From Deltaproteobacteria bacterium (GTDB lineage: Bacteria; Myxococcota_A; UBA796; SXON01), in the NCBI GenBank assembly GCA_947490345.1, contig CANLGL010000060.1:1-34609 (forward strand): a stretch of DNA of 34,609 nucleotides, given 5' to 3'. Within the stretch, counting starts at the first letter, position 1. The number at the start of each line of letters is the position of its first letter. The position numbers were made by a program, and so were the translations under genes. This document shows, piece after piece, positions 24,334-30,759 of this stretch. The notes beneath the pieces were generated by a model. It did no database searches and was not told where the DNA came from. It worked only from the letters and a program-made list of their open reading frames with translations.

Positions 24334-26540
24334 CGGGCAAACTCCACGCTGTCGAGGCCCAAGGCGCCTTCGGGGGCCCCGTGCGCCTCACCGAGGTCCA
24401 GCCGCAGCCACGCGAGCTGGTGCAGGTCGATGCCCCGAAAGTCGACAAGCGGGATGCGGACGGTGACGAACTCGTTGGCCCAGCCCCGCCCGGGTCCGAG
24501 CCCGAGGCGCGCGTACGGTGTCGGTACCAGCGCCTGATCGGCGAAGTCCACCGTGGCTTCGGCGCCATGGACGTCCACGAGCGTGACCCCGAAGGCGAGG
24601 GCCCAGCCCCACGACACGGTCAGCGGATGGCGACTGCGCTGGGTCACCGCGAAGGAAACCACGGACCAGGGCCTCGCGTCGGTGAGCGCCCTTGGGATCG
24701 CCACCGCCCACGACGGGGCGCTGCCCTCGGTCCAAGAAAACACCGCCCCACGCGCATCGTCGCCGGGCGTTGCATTGTGCGTCATCCCATTGAATGGATC
24801 GTCATTCGTCCAACCCATGACGCGATCTCCGTCGCGGAGTCGCCCCTCCATGAGCCCGCCCGCATCGGACTCTACGGCGGCGCCAGCGCTCGAAACGTCG
24901 GTGTCATATTCGGCCTGAAAATCATCGAGAACCCCGTCGCCGGCGCTGGTGGCATTGCGCCAACTCGTCGCGACGAGATCATCCTCCGCAAGACCCAGCG
25001 GGGTGAACCCGGTGAACTCGTCACGGAAGTGGGCGAGGAGCGCGTCCTCCCCATCGAGCCAGGCCCGCGCGGTGGCCAACAGGTAGGCCTTGGCGACGAC
25101 GTGCGCTTCGACACGACCGATGAGCTCGGGGCCCTGGCCCTCCTGCATCGCGCAACAGTTGAAGTCGTTGTGGGACGCTCCGTGCACGTACGCGGCCGCC
25201 TTTGGGCCCGTCGCGCGCTCCCAGATGCGGAAGAACTGGGTGATGTCGTAGTCCACGCCGCCGGTCACGTCACCGTCGGCAGTGCCGGCGATGAGGAAGT
25301 AGGGCCGATCGTGGGGGTCGGATTCATCGACATCGTTGAATACGGTCGGGGCGATGCTGGCTATAAAGGCGATGTCGTCGGGACCGTAGTTGTCGGGCAC
25401 ATCGTCGCCATCCGCCATGCGGTCGAGCGCACGGACCACCCCCTCCCCTCCCCGCGAGTGCCCGATCCAGCCGATCCGGGAGGAGTCGACCAGCCCGAGC
25501 AAGGCGCCGCCGCCGATCTCATCGAGGTGTCCGAGCAGCCAGTCGGTGTTCGACAGCGTCGTGGTCGAGCACGCCTCGATGCCCGGCTCGGTGTTGTTCT
25601 GGTGGGACATCACCACGAAGCCCCAACTGGCCAGGTGCTCCCCGAGGTAGTCGTACCATACGTATTCGTGGCCGTTCCCGTGGGAGATCACCACCAGCGG
25701 GCGCGGCCCCAGTGCGGCGAGATCGGTCGGCCACCACACCCGCTGTCCAAGGAACCAACCACCGCTGACGTCGACAGTCTCGACCGCGTGGGGGCCAGGG
25801 GCACTCAGGTCACCGATCACCGACGCGCCCGGCGCGCCGAGCCCCTGAACCAGGTCGCCCGGGCCGAGGACGCCGTCACGGTCGAAGTCGAGAACCACGT
25901 CGATCGCCGCAAGCGCGTCCTCGCCAGCGTCGGCTACTGCGAGCGGCACCGGGACGAGCGCGCCGGCAGCGATGGCGGACTGGACCCCCGACCCCGCGAG
26001 CACCGGATCCGACTCCCACTCGGCCAGGCTCCGATGCGCGACCACCCAGGCGTCGAAGGCGAGACCTACCCGATCCGGGAAGCGCGCGGCATCGAGGCCC
26101 AGGTAGATCGTCTCGCCTTCCAGAAAGCTGGTGGCGCTGTGCCAGAAGGGCGCCAGCGTGCGGGGACGGCCGATGAGCGGCGCCGGAGCCTGGGCAACGG
26201 TGGCGAGGCGCGCACGGCAACCGTCACCCCACGTCGCAAGCACCTCGCCCTCTCCCTCGCTCGGGGCGCGCAAGAAAAGCTCCCCCGGGCCCTGCACCGT
26301 CGTCAGCACCGCTCCCGTAGCGTCGACCACCTCGACCGCCCCCGACGTCGACCACGTCACATCAACAGCGGCGGTGACCTCCAGCGGGTAGGTGCGGATG
26401 AGCCCCACCGCCCCCGTCTCCAACGTCACCGGCACGGACGGGTCGCCCGCAATCGCGAGGAGCGTGCCACAGGGGGTCTTGGTCGTCGCGGGGGGCTCAG
26501 GCGGACAGCCGAGGAGGAGGGTCAGGAGCACGAGGGGCAT
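24330..26540 (-). CDS. Large alpha/beta-hydrolase lipoprotein (esterase/cutinase-like)
   Basis: 736 residues from ATG 26540, which opens directly into the lipoprotein signal MPLVLLTLLLGC (Cys12). The N-terminal 230 residues are beta-rich, with VDVTWSTSGAVEVVDATG typical of an Ig-like domain. The hydrolase domain spans about 235-475: HGNG oxyanion region, nucleophile Ser362 in GHSRGG, a likely acid Asp422 in GTADGD, and His457 in GASHNDF. The closest plan I know is that of bacterial PET-hydrolase/cutinase-like and dienelactone hydrolase-like esterases. Residues about 540-736 look like a jelly-roll carbohydrate-binding-like module ending LGLDSVEFA. It is probably surface-anchored and acts on an ester polymer or lipid. 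Substrate unknown. Confidence 0.8.
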   Translation of the reverse strand: MPLVLLTLLLGCPPEPPATTKTPCGTLLAIAGDPSVPVTLETGAVGLIRTYPLEVTAAVDVTWSTSGAVEVVDATGAVLTTVQGPGELFLRAPSEGEGEVLATWGDGCRARLATVAQAPAPLIGRPRTLAPFWHSATSFLEGETIYLGLDAARFPDRVGLAFDAWVVAHRSLAEWESDPVLAGSGVQSAIAAGALVPVPLAVADAGEDALAAIDVVLDFDRDGVLGPGDLVQGLGAPGASVIGDLSAPGPHAVETVDVSGGWFLGQRVWWPTDLAALGPRPLVVISHGNGHEYVWYDYLGEHLASWGFVVMSHQNNTEPGIEACSTTTLSNTDWLLGHLDEIGGGALLGLVDSSRIGWIGHSRGGEGVVRALDRMADGDDVPDNYGPDDIAFIASIAPTVFNDVDESDPHDRPYFLIAGTADGDVTGGVDYDITQFFRIWERATGPKAAAYVHGASHNDFNCCAMQEGQGPELIGRVEAHVVAKAYLLATARAWLDGEDALLAHFRDEFTGFTPLGLAEDDLVATSWRNATSAGDGVLDDFQAEYDTDVSSAGAAVESDAGGLMEGRLRDGDRVMGWTNDDPFNGMTHNATPGDDARGAVFSWTEGSAPSWAVAIPRALTDARPWSVVSFAVTQRSRHPLTVSWGWALAFGVTLVDVHGAEATVDFADQALVPTPYARLGLGPGRGWANEFVTVRIPLVDFRGIDLHQLAWLRLDLGEAHGAPEGALGLDSVEFAR

Positions 26541-26645
26541 GTAGCTCGGTAGCGGCGGGCGCTGCGGAGGCTCGGCGAGCGCTCCCACCGCCTATGCGGC
26601 CCCAGGGTTGCGGCTCAGCACCAGAAGCGCAGCTGTCTCGTTGAG

Positions 26646-27080
26646 ATGGAACGCATCGAGGTTCGGGGCGTTCGCACGAAGGACCGAGGCGACGTCATCG
26701 GTGCTGCAGTTCCCCATCTGAAGCCACACCACTTTGGGTGGCGCACCCTGTCCCTGGTGACGATCGTGGGCCCGGGGGATCTGGACGGCGACGGGCACCC
26801 CGATCTTGTCTTCGGCGCGGAACTCAACGATCGTGGTGGCACGGACGCCGGGGCGGCCTTCTTCCTGTACAGCCCGCCGCCGGCTGGAACGACCATCCTG
26901 TCCGCTGCCGACGCCGTGTTCGCGGGCGAGCACCCCGGCGACGCCACCGGCTACCGGGTGGCGGCACCTGGCGACCTCGACGCCGACGGATTCGACGACC
27001 AACTCGTGGCCGCGCCCACGTACTCGGACGTGTGGTCGCAGCAGGGCGCGGCGTTCCTTTTCCGGGGCGGCACGCCGTAG
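26646..27080 (+). pseudogene. Fragment of an FG-GAP repeat protein
   Basis: The frame from ATG 26646 gives 144 residues. Only the part from about 26757 (GPGDLDGDGHPDLVFGAELN) to 27080 looks real: two FG-GAP calcium-loop repeats (DLDGDGHPDLVFG and DLDADGFDDQLVAAP) with FLYSPPPAG between. It has no signal peptide and no N-terminal region, while related proteins such as the one at 15487 need five or more repeats. The first 37 residues look like chance coding. I read it as the 3' end of a larger gene cut by a rearrangement near 26735-26757. Its end lies 55 bases from the first attC-like site. It could also be a captured cassette fragment. Confidence 0.55.
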
Positions 27081-27134
27081 CGCACGGTCGCTGCGGCATT
27101 TTCGCACCGAGTCACCACCATCGCTCGCCCGTGA

Positions 27135-27204
27135 GCCCAACGCCGGAATTCTGCCGCGAGGACGGCGCTTCGCCGGCCTCGTCGGCAGCAATTCCTTGTT
27201 CGGC
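27135..27204 (-). repeat. attC-like recombination site, copy 1
   Basis: A 70-bp imperfect palindrome. Core sites are GCCCAAC (27135-27141, GTTGGGC on the minus strand, fitting GTTRRRY exactly) and GTTCGGC (27198-27204). Inner arms pair: GGAATT 27145-27150 with AATTCC 27190-27195, CTGCCG 27151-27156 with CGGCAG 27183-27188, CGAGG 27157-27161 with CCTCG 27177-27181. Unpaired T27182 and C27189 stick out of the right arm only. In attC sites the extra bases lie on the R''-L'' arm, so the site is oriented on the minus strand with its crossover core at 27135-27141. It matches copy 2 with one difference. Confidence 0.6.
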
Positions 27205-27301
27205 TCACTGAGGGTGGCGACGGGCACGGATGCAACCTTGTCTTTGGCTCACCGTGGAGGGGGCAACGAGGGTGCAGCCCGGCGCAACCACCACCGAGGT
27301 T

Positions 27302-27380
27302 CGCCGGAGCGATTCTGCGATGAAGGTGGCGCGGCGGCAGCCGATGGGGGAGCGTAGCGAGACTGTCGGCTTCCGGCCGC
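27302..27380. repeat. Second repeat of the integron region, copy 1
   Basis: About 79 bp, roughly 80% identical to 28437-28517, starting CGCCGGAGCGATTCTGCGA in both. It contains a stem CGGCAGCCGA (27334-27343) with TCGGCTTCCG (27366-27375), one mismatch in ten; the loop between differs from that of the other copy. It lies about 100 bp to the right of attC copy 1. Confidence 0.55.
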
Positions 27381-27412
27381 GCGCGAGAACGGCGCCGCGA
27401 CCGAGGGCCGGG

Positions 27413-27440
27413 CTCGACGTGCACGGAGATCATGTATAGT
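27413..27440 (+). promoter_or_regulatory. Likely promoter of the toxin-antitoxin-like pair
   Basis: TATAGT at 27435-27440 is a strong -10 match and stands out as A/T-rich in this DNA. CTCGAC at 27413-27418, 16 bases upstream, could be the -35. Transcription would start close to the GTG at 27449, so the mRNA may have little or no leader. A cassette with its own promoter, reversed against the array, is typical of toxin-antitoxin cassettes. Confidence 0.5.
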
Positions 27441-27448
27441 TGTTCCGT

Positions 27449-27748
27449 GTGCCACCCGTGGATATCGCCAACTTCCTGGAGCGCCTCAACACCGCGCTCA
27501 CGGAGGACCGCGTCGGCGTCACGGACGACGCGCGTGAGTACGCCCTTCTGGACTTCGGCTGGGGCATCGCGGAAGTCATGCTGCTGCTCTACGTCCTCGA
27601 CGAGGACGAATACTCCCATCACGAGGCGAGCACCGCGCCGGAGGGCGGCATGATCTGGGTCTTCTTGCACATGACCGATACCGGCCGGCTCTGGCTCCGG
27701 CTTTGCGATCGCGAAAACATGGTCGTCATCAGCCTTCATCGTGGGTGA
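27449..27748 (+). CDS. MqsR-like toxin candidate
   Basis: 99 residues from GTG 27449; TTG 27440 and GTG 27458 are alternatives. The pattern resembles MqsR-family mRNA interferases (about 98 residues): an N-terminal helix (DIANFLERLNTAL), an acidic turn leading to LLDFGWGIAEVMLLLYVLDEDEY, where MqsR has LGLDFDGMCNVIIGLSESDF, then IWVFLHMTDTGRLWLRLCDRENMVVISLHRG, matching the C-terminal strands GQVYLKI...DVLIVSF. If so it would cut mRNA and block translation. It precedes a zinc-finger antitoxin-like gene with a 4-base gap, toxin first, as in mqsRA. It is the only cassette lying between two attC-like sites. The call rests on motif order only. Confidence 0.5.
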   Translation: MPPVDIANFLERLNTALTEDRVGVTDDAREYALLDFGWGIAEVMLLLYVLDEDEYSHHEASTAPEGGMIWVFLHMTDTGRLWLRLCDRENMVVISLHRG

Positions 27749-27752
27749 TTCA

Positions 27753-28148
27753 ATGGAACCACATCTCAGCGTCGTCTGTCCGCAGTGCAACCACCGGGTC
27801 AAGCTCGTGGAGCGCGAGTTCCGCGTGCGGCGGGGTGACCGCGTGCTTCCCGTGCAACTCCCCAGCTGGGAGTGCACGCACGGCTGCCTCAACGAGGCGC
27901 GGACGGGGCCGTTCCGCTTCGGGGATCAGCGATTGATTCCGCTGGAGAGGGCGCGGTTGGAGGCGGCCTGGCTTGCGGCCTTCGGAGAGCCGCTTCCCAC
28001 CGCCATGCCGCCCGGTCCCAAGCCGACTGAGCGACGGTCGGTTCCCGTGCACGTGATGCTGACGCCAAGCGAACTCCGGCTGCTCGACCGGCTCCGCGGG
28101 GACCGCTCTCGGAGTGAGTTCATCCGTGGAAAGGCGCTGGCGAGCTGA
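27753..28148 (+). CDS. Zinc-finger + ribbon-helix-helix antitoxin candidate
   Basis: 131 residues from ATG 27753 with a weak GGTGA upstream; GTG 27741 would overlap the toxin stop. The N-terminal part has CPQCNHRVKLVE and a later CTHGC (CxxC...CxxxC), as in YgiT/MqsA-type zinc fingers. A linker rich in Pro (TAMPPGPKPTERR) leads to a C-terminal segment VPVHVMLTPSELRLLDRLRG...SRSEFIRGKAL, which is a typical CopG/Arc ribbon-helix-helix DNA-binding fold. MqsA has the zinc finger but a helix-turn-helix of the HTH-Xre type. This protein would therefore be a hybrid: toxin-binding finger plus a different repressor domain. It presumably neutralises the toxin and represses the promoter at 27413. Inferred from domains and order. 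Confidence 0.55.
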   Translation: MEPHLSVVCPQCNHRVKLVEREFRVRRGDRVLPVQLPSWECTHGCLNEARTGPFRFGDQRLIPLERARLEAAWLAAFGEPLPTAMPPGPKPTERRSVPVHVMLTPSELRLLDRLRGDRSRSEFIRGKALAS

Positions 28149-28217
28149 GGAAGGTGACAACGAAGGGTCCGCCACGACGCCGTCGCGAACCGCCACCTCC
28201 TCCTTCGCCCTCTCCCC

Positions 28218-28287
28218 GCCGAACGCCGGAATTCTGCCGCGAGGACGGCGCTTCGCCGGCCTCGTCGGCAGCAATTCCTTGTTCGGC
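28218..28287 (-). repeat. attC-like recombination site, copy 2
   Basis: Same 70-bp hairpin as 27135-27204 with a single change, in the left core: GCCGAAC (28218-28224) where copy 1 has GCCCAAC. Identity goes on for 13 bp beyond the right core (to 28300) and ends at the left core. A difference confined to the bases next to GTT is what cassette exchange produces at the crossover core, and supports minus-strand polarity. The distance between copies is 1,083 bp, which is the size of one cassette. Confidence 0.6.
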
Positions 28288-28300
28288 TCACTGAGGGTGG

Positions 28301-28689
28301 ACAATGCGCTGGAGCCACCTGGTCTTGGGCACGACGGAGACCCGGCCACCGAGGCTGGGACGGCTCGACTCGGGCGCCGGGCGCGGCGGGTGGCGAGGGC
28401 AGAGCGACGGGTCCCGGCGCTACGCGCACCGACGACCGCCGGAGCGATTCTGCGACGAGGGCGGAGCGGGCGGCAGCCGATAGCGGAACGGAGTGGATCT
28501 GTCGGCTTCCGTCCGCCCACGGGAGCGGCGCTGGCATTGGCGATGAGGGAGGGCTCGATGCGCTGGGACAGGTGAACCCCCCGTCTCTGGGAGACGACGA
28601 GCGATTGTTCGCTCCGATGCAGCCGGGCGCGTCTGAAATCACGAGGTCTGCTGGATCAGGAGTACGGGAGCCCGGGAGGAATCGGGGCC
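28301..28689. other. Non-coding segment between attC copy 2 and the integrase remnant
   Basis: I see no believable gene in these 389 bases. It holds the second repeat (28437-28517) and two small inverted repeats, GTCTC/GAGAC near 28582-28594 and GAGCGA/TTCGCTC near 28600-28615. If the array reads leftward from the integrase 3' end, an attI site should lie here; I could not identify one. Confidence 0.5.
28437..28517. repeat. Second repeat of the integron region, copy 2
   Basis: About 81 bp, related to 27302-27380. The stem CGGCAGCCGA (28471-28480) / TCGGCTTCCG (28502-28511) is kept exactly while the loop has changed. It lies about 150 bp to the right of attC copy 2. Confidence 0.55.
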
Positions 28690-29269
28690 GTGCCCCAGTG
28701 CAGGTCGCGTCCGCGTCGGGCTTCGGCGAACGTCGTAAGGTCGATTGACAGGAGGCTCGCTTGGGGAGCTCCGCGCCACGGACGGCGACGGCAACGGCCT
28801 CCTGGAGCAGCGTCTGGTGGAGATGGTGTCGGCGCCGTTGGTTTGATTCAGCGTGTCGATACGTTCGCGTGGCCGGAAACACCCACTGCCATGGCCATGA
28901 GCGAGCGTCGCTCGGATATTTTCGGGCGAGCGCGTCCGGCAACTCCACCCAGCCGGCGCCCGCCGCCACGTCGGCCTTGTGTTGGCGCTGCGCGGCCGAG
29001 AGCTGCTCCCGCAGCGGGTCGCGGAGGCTCGCTGGCAAAAGCGCCTGCCGGTCCTTTCTGCCCTTGCCGTCGCGGATTAGCAACTGCTGGCGTTCGAAAT
29101 CGATGTCCTTCACGCGGAGGCGACACGCCTCCATCAAGCGAAGGCCCGAGCCGTAGAGTAGGCCGGCCATGAGTTTGGGCACACCTTCCATTGCGGCAAG
29201 CACCGCGCGCACCTCTGCGCGCGACAAGACCGTGGGCAGGCGGAGTGGGCGGCGGCCTCGCTTCGTGAC
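28690..29269 (-). pseudogene. Integron integrase (IntI) pseudogene, both ends lost
   Basis: The open part encodes RGRRPLRLPTVLSRAEVRAVL, then LMAGLLYGSGLRLMEACRLRVKD and a GKGRKDR loop. These are the core of an integron tyrosine recombinase, with the first catalytic Arg and the Lys. The IntI-specific extra segment is present: LPDALARKYP...WQWVFPAT and RRHHLHQTLLQEAV. Upstream an in-frame stop follows just before VTKRGRR, and the N-terminal SAM-like domain is gone. Near 28741 the frame shifts: ASC is followed by QSTLRR in frame, while the HxLRHSFA region continues only as TLTTFA in another frame. The HxxR box and the catalytic Tyr are absent. It should be inactive. Typical IntI is about 320-340 residues; here about 175 remain. 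Confidence 0.8.
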
Positions 29270-29304
29270 CTACCTGTGCCCGCCGCAGGGCCGGGCGCTG
29301 CCCC

Positions 29305-30759
29305 TCAAATCCAACTCTCCACCACCACCGCGCCGCGCACGCCCACCGACGCAAAGTCCGTCTCCACGCACCCCTCAAACCGCACTCCGCCGGCGGGTCC
29401 CACTTGCCGTGCCGCACCGCCACAGCCGCCCAACAGCGGCGCCGCACGCTCGCCGAAACGGGCACCCAGGTCGAGACCCCCTTCTGGCCGCCACCCTCCG
29501 CCACGCAGGCCGTAGCGCGCTCCCAGACGCACGGGCACCTCCACGCTGACACCCTCGCCACCGGGGTCGAGGGTGTCGGTCACCCCGCCAGGCACCACCG
29601 CCCACGCTACCGACCACGCGTCGAAAACCGCGACGCGCCCAGCGAGGCCGACGTCGACAAGCCCGATACCCTCGCCCTCGCTGCGCCACCCTGCGCCGAG
29701 CACGACCCCGGCGGTGGCGGTCCACCCCGCCGAGAAGGAGGCTGCGTCGCGGTTGCGGAGCGGTTCGACCGCCACCGCGTCCAGAGGGTCGGGCGCTACC
29801 GCCTTCGGCCTCGTCCCCGGCGGCTCCAATCGAAAGAGGTCATCGTTCCGAGCCTGCCAGGCAACGGGCTCCCCGCGATCCCAACCCACGTACACCACCG
29901 CCTCCCCGCCGCCGCGCAGGACCGCAAGCGCCCCCAAGAGCGCCTGGGTGTGCCGACCGGGCACCCGCCGCACCAGCCCCGCCACCACGTCGGACAGCGC
30001 CGTGTCGTCGCCTGTGTAGTCCAGGACCACTGCCTGCCCCCCCCGGACCTCGATCCGGAGCGCGGCCACCACCCGATCCCCAGCGACCCGCTGCACGACC
30101 GAGTCGCCGACCGGCAGCTCAACGCCGGACTCGACCACCCGGCCATTGACCCACGCCTCCTCGTCGCTGCCGAGCCCGACGAGCACCAGCGCCGGCGCAC
30201 CTTCGCGACGCCGCACGCGCGCGGCGACCAAGCCCTCAAGCACCTCCGGACTCGCGACGTCTGGTTGCCGTCCCGGCATCGAGACCACCGCCCGATCAAG
30301 GGCGGCCGCCGCCTGTTGGGCGTGAAACTCCCCCTGACCCTCCACGCCCCCAGGCGCGGACGCCGCCAGGAGCAGGTGGGCTTCGGCGCGCGCCAGGTCC
30401 AGGGTGTAGAGGTCGCGGGCGGGCAACGGATCGGAAAGACACTCGAGCTCCAGGTCCAGCAGGACCAGCTCCGAAACCGCCCCCTCAGCATCAAAGCGCT
30501 CGAAGCGACGCTGGGCATTGGCCAGGCGCTGCCGCCATTGCGGAAGGGCGAGTGCTTCAAGGCAGTCGCGACCCAGCGTCCGTGGCATCCCGAGATGGAG
30601 CACGCCCGCGGTGAAGGCGCTGGCGCCGACGACGCGGTCGACGTCGAGACCGGCAGCAGCGGTCGACTTGCGGATGACCGACTCGGCCGGACCCCCCGAA
30701 GCCGGGAGCACCAACACCGCGGGATCGCCGGCCAGCGCGGCGGCTACGAAAAGGATCAC
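29305..30759 (-). CDS. Exported protein with beta-barrel-like C-terminus, unknown function
   Basis: 484 residues from a GTG that overlaps the kinase stop (GTGA). The start VILFVAAALAG is a minimal signal peptide. Residues about 20-330 are a mixed alpha/beta part (LVLLDLELECLSDPLPARDLYTLDLARAEAHLLL is helical; PALVLVGLGSDEEAWVNGRVVESGVELPVGD is strand-rich). Residues about 345-484 alternate in a way that suggests outer-membrane beta strands (GWTATAGVVLGAGW, GLVDVGLAGRVAVF, GARYGLRGGGWRPEGGLDLG) and the chain ends with an aromatic-containing strand (VVVESWI). No family was recognised. Its coupling to a kinase gene mirrors the pair at 17220-19703. Confidence 0.7.
   Translation of the reverse strand: MILFVAAALAGDPAVLVLPASGGPAESVIRKSTAAAGLDVDRVVGASAFTAGVLHLGMPRTLGRDCLEALALPQWRQRLANAQRRFERFDAEGAVSELVLLDLELECLSDPLPARDLYTLDLARAEAHLLLAASAPGGVEGQGEFHAQQAAAALDRAVVSMPGRQPDVASPEVLEGLVAARVRRREGAPALVLVGLGSDEEAWVNGRVVESGVELPVGDSVVQRVAGDRVVAALRIEVRGGQAVVLDYTGDDTALSDVVAGLVRRVPGRHTQALLGALAVLRGGGEAVVYVGWDRGEPVAWQARNDDLFRLEPPGTRPKAVAPDPLDAVAVEPLRNRDAASFSAGWTATAGVVLGAGWRSEGEGIGLVDVGLAGRVAVFDAWSVAWAVVPGGVTDTLDPGGEGVSVEVPVRLGARYGLRGGGWRPEGGLDLGARFGERAAPLLGGCGGAARQVGPAGGVRFEGCVETDFASVGVRGAVVVESWI

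Larger units (their letters stand above)
27135..29269 (-). mobile_element. Remnant of a chromosomal integron
   Basis: It consists of a broken integron integrase gene (28690-29269), two attC-like sites (27135-27204 and 28218-28287) and one complete cassette of 1,083 bp carrying a toxin-antitoxin-like pair. A second degenerate repeat pair accompanies the attC sites. By the polarity of the attC hairpins the array reads leftward, the same direction as the integrase, and begins at the integrase 3' end; this is the layout reported for Treponema-like integrons and not that of class 1. No functional integrase or attI was recognised, so it is likely immobile unless served in trans. Confidence 0.6.

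Noticed and set aside
24294..26552. A 752-codon plus-strand frame opposite the hydrolase
   Set aside because: It mirrors the hydrolase gene, which has a signal peptide and catalytic motifs; the antisense product is low-complexity and has no recognisable fold.
26592..27227. A minus-strand frame of 211 codons crossing attC copy 1
   Set aside because: Most of it is antisense to the FG-GAP fragment and it begins in the attC hairpin; only its last 41 residues have a weak PqqD-like look.
28114..28575. A plus-strand frame of 153 codons crossing attC copy 2
   Set aside because: The most 'conserved' part of its product is just the attC hairpin read as protein; the same residues appear from copy 1.
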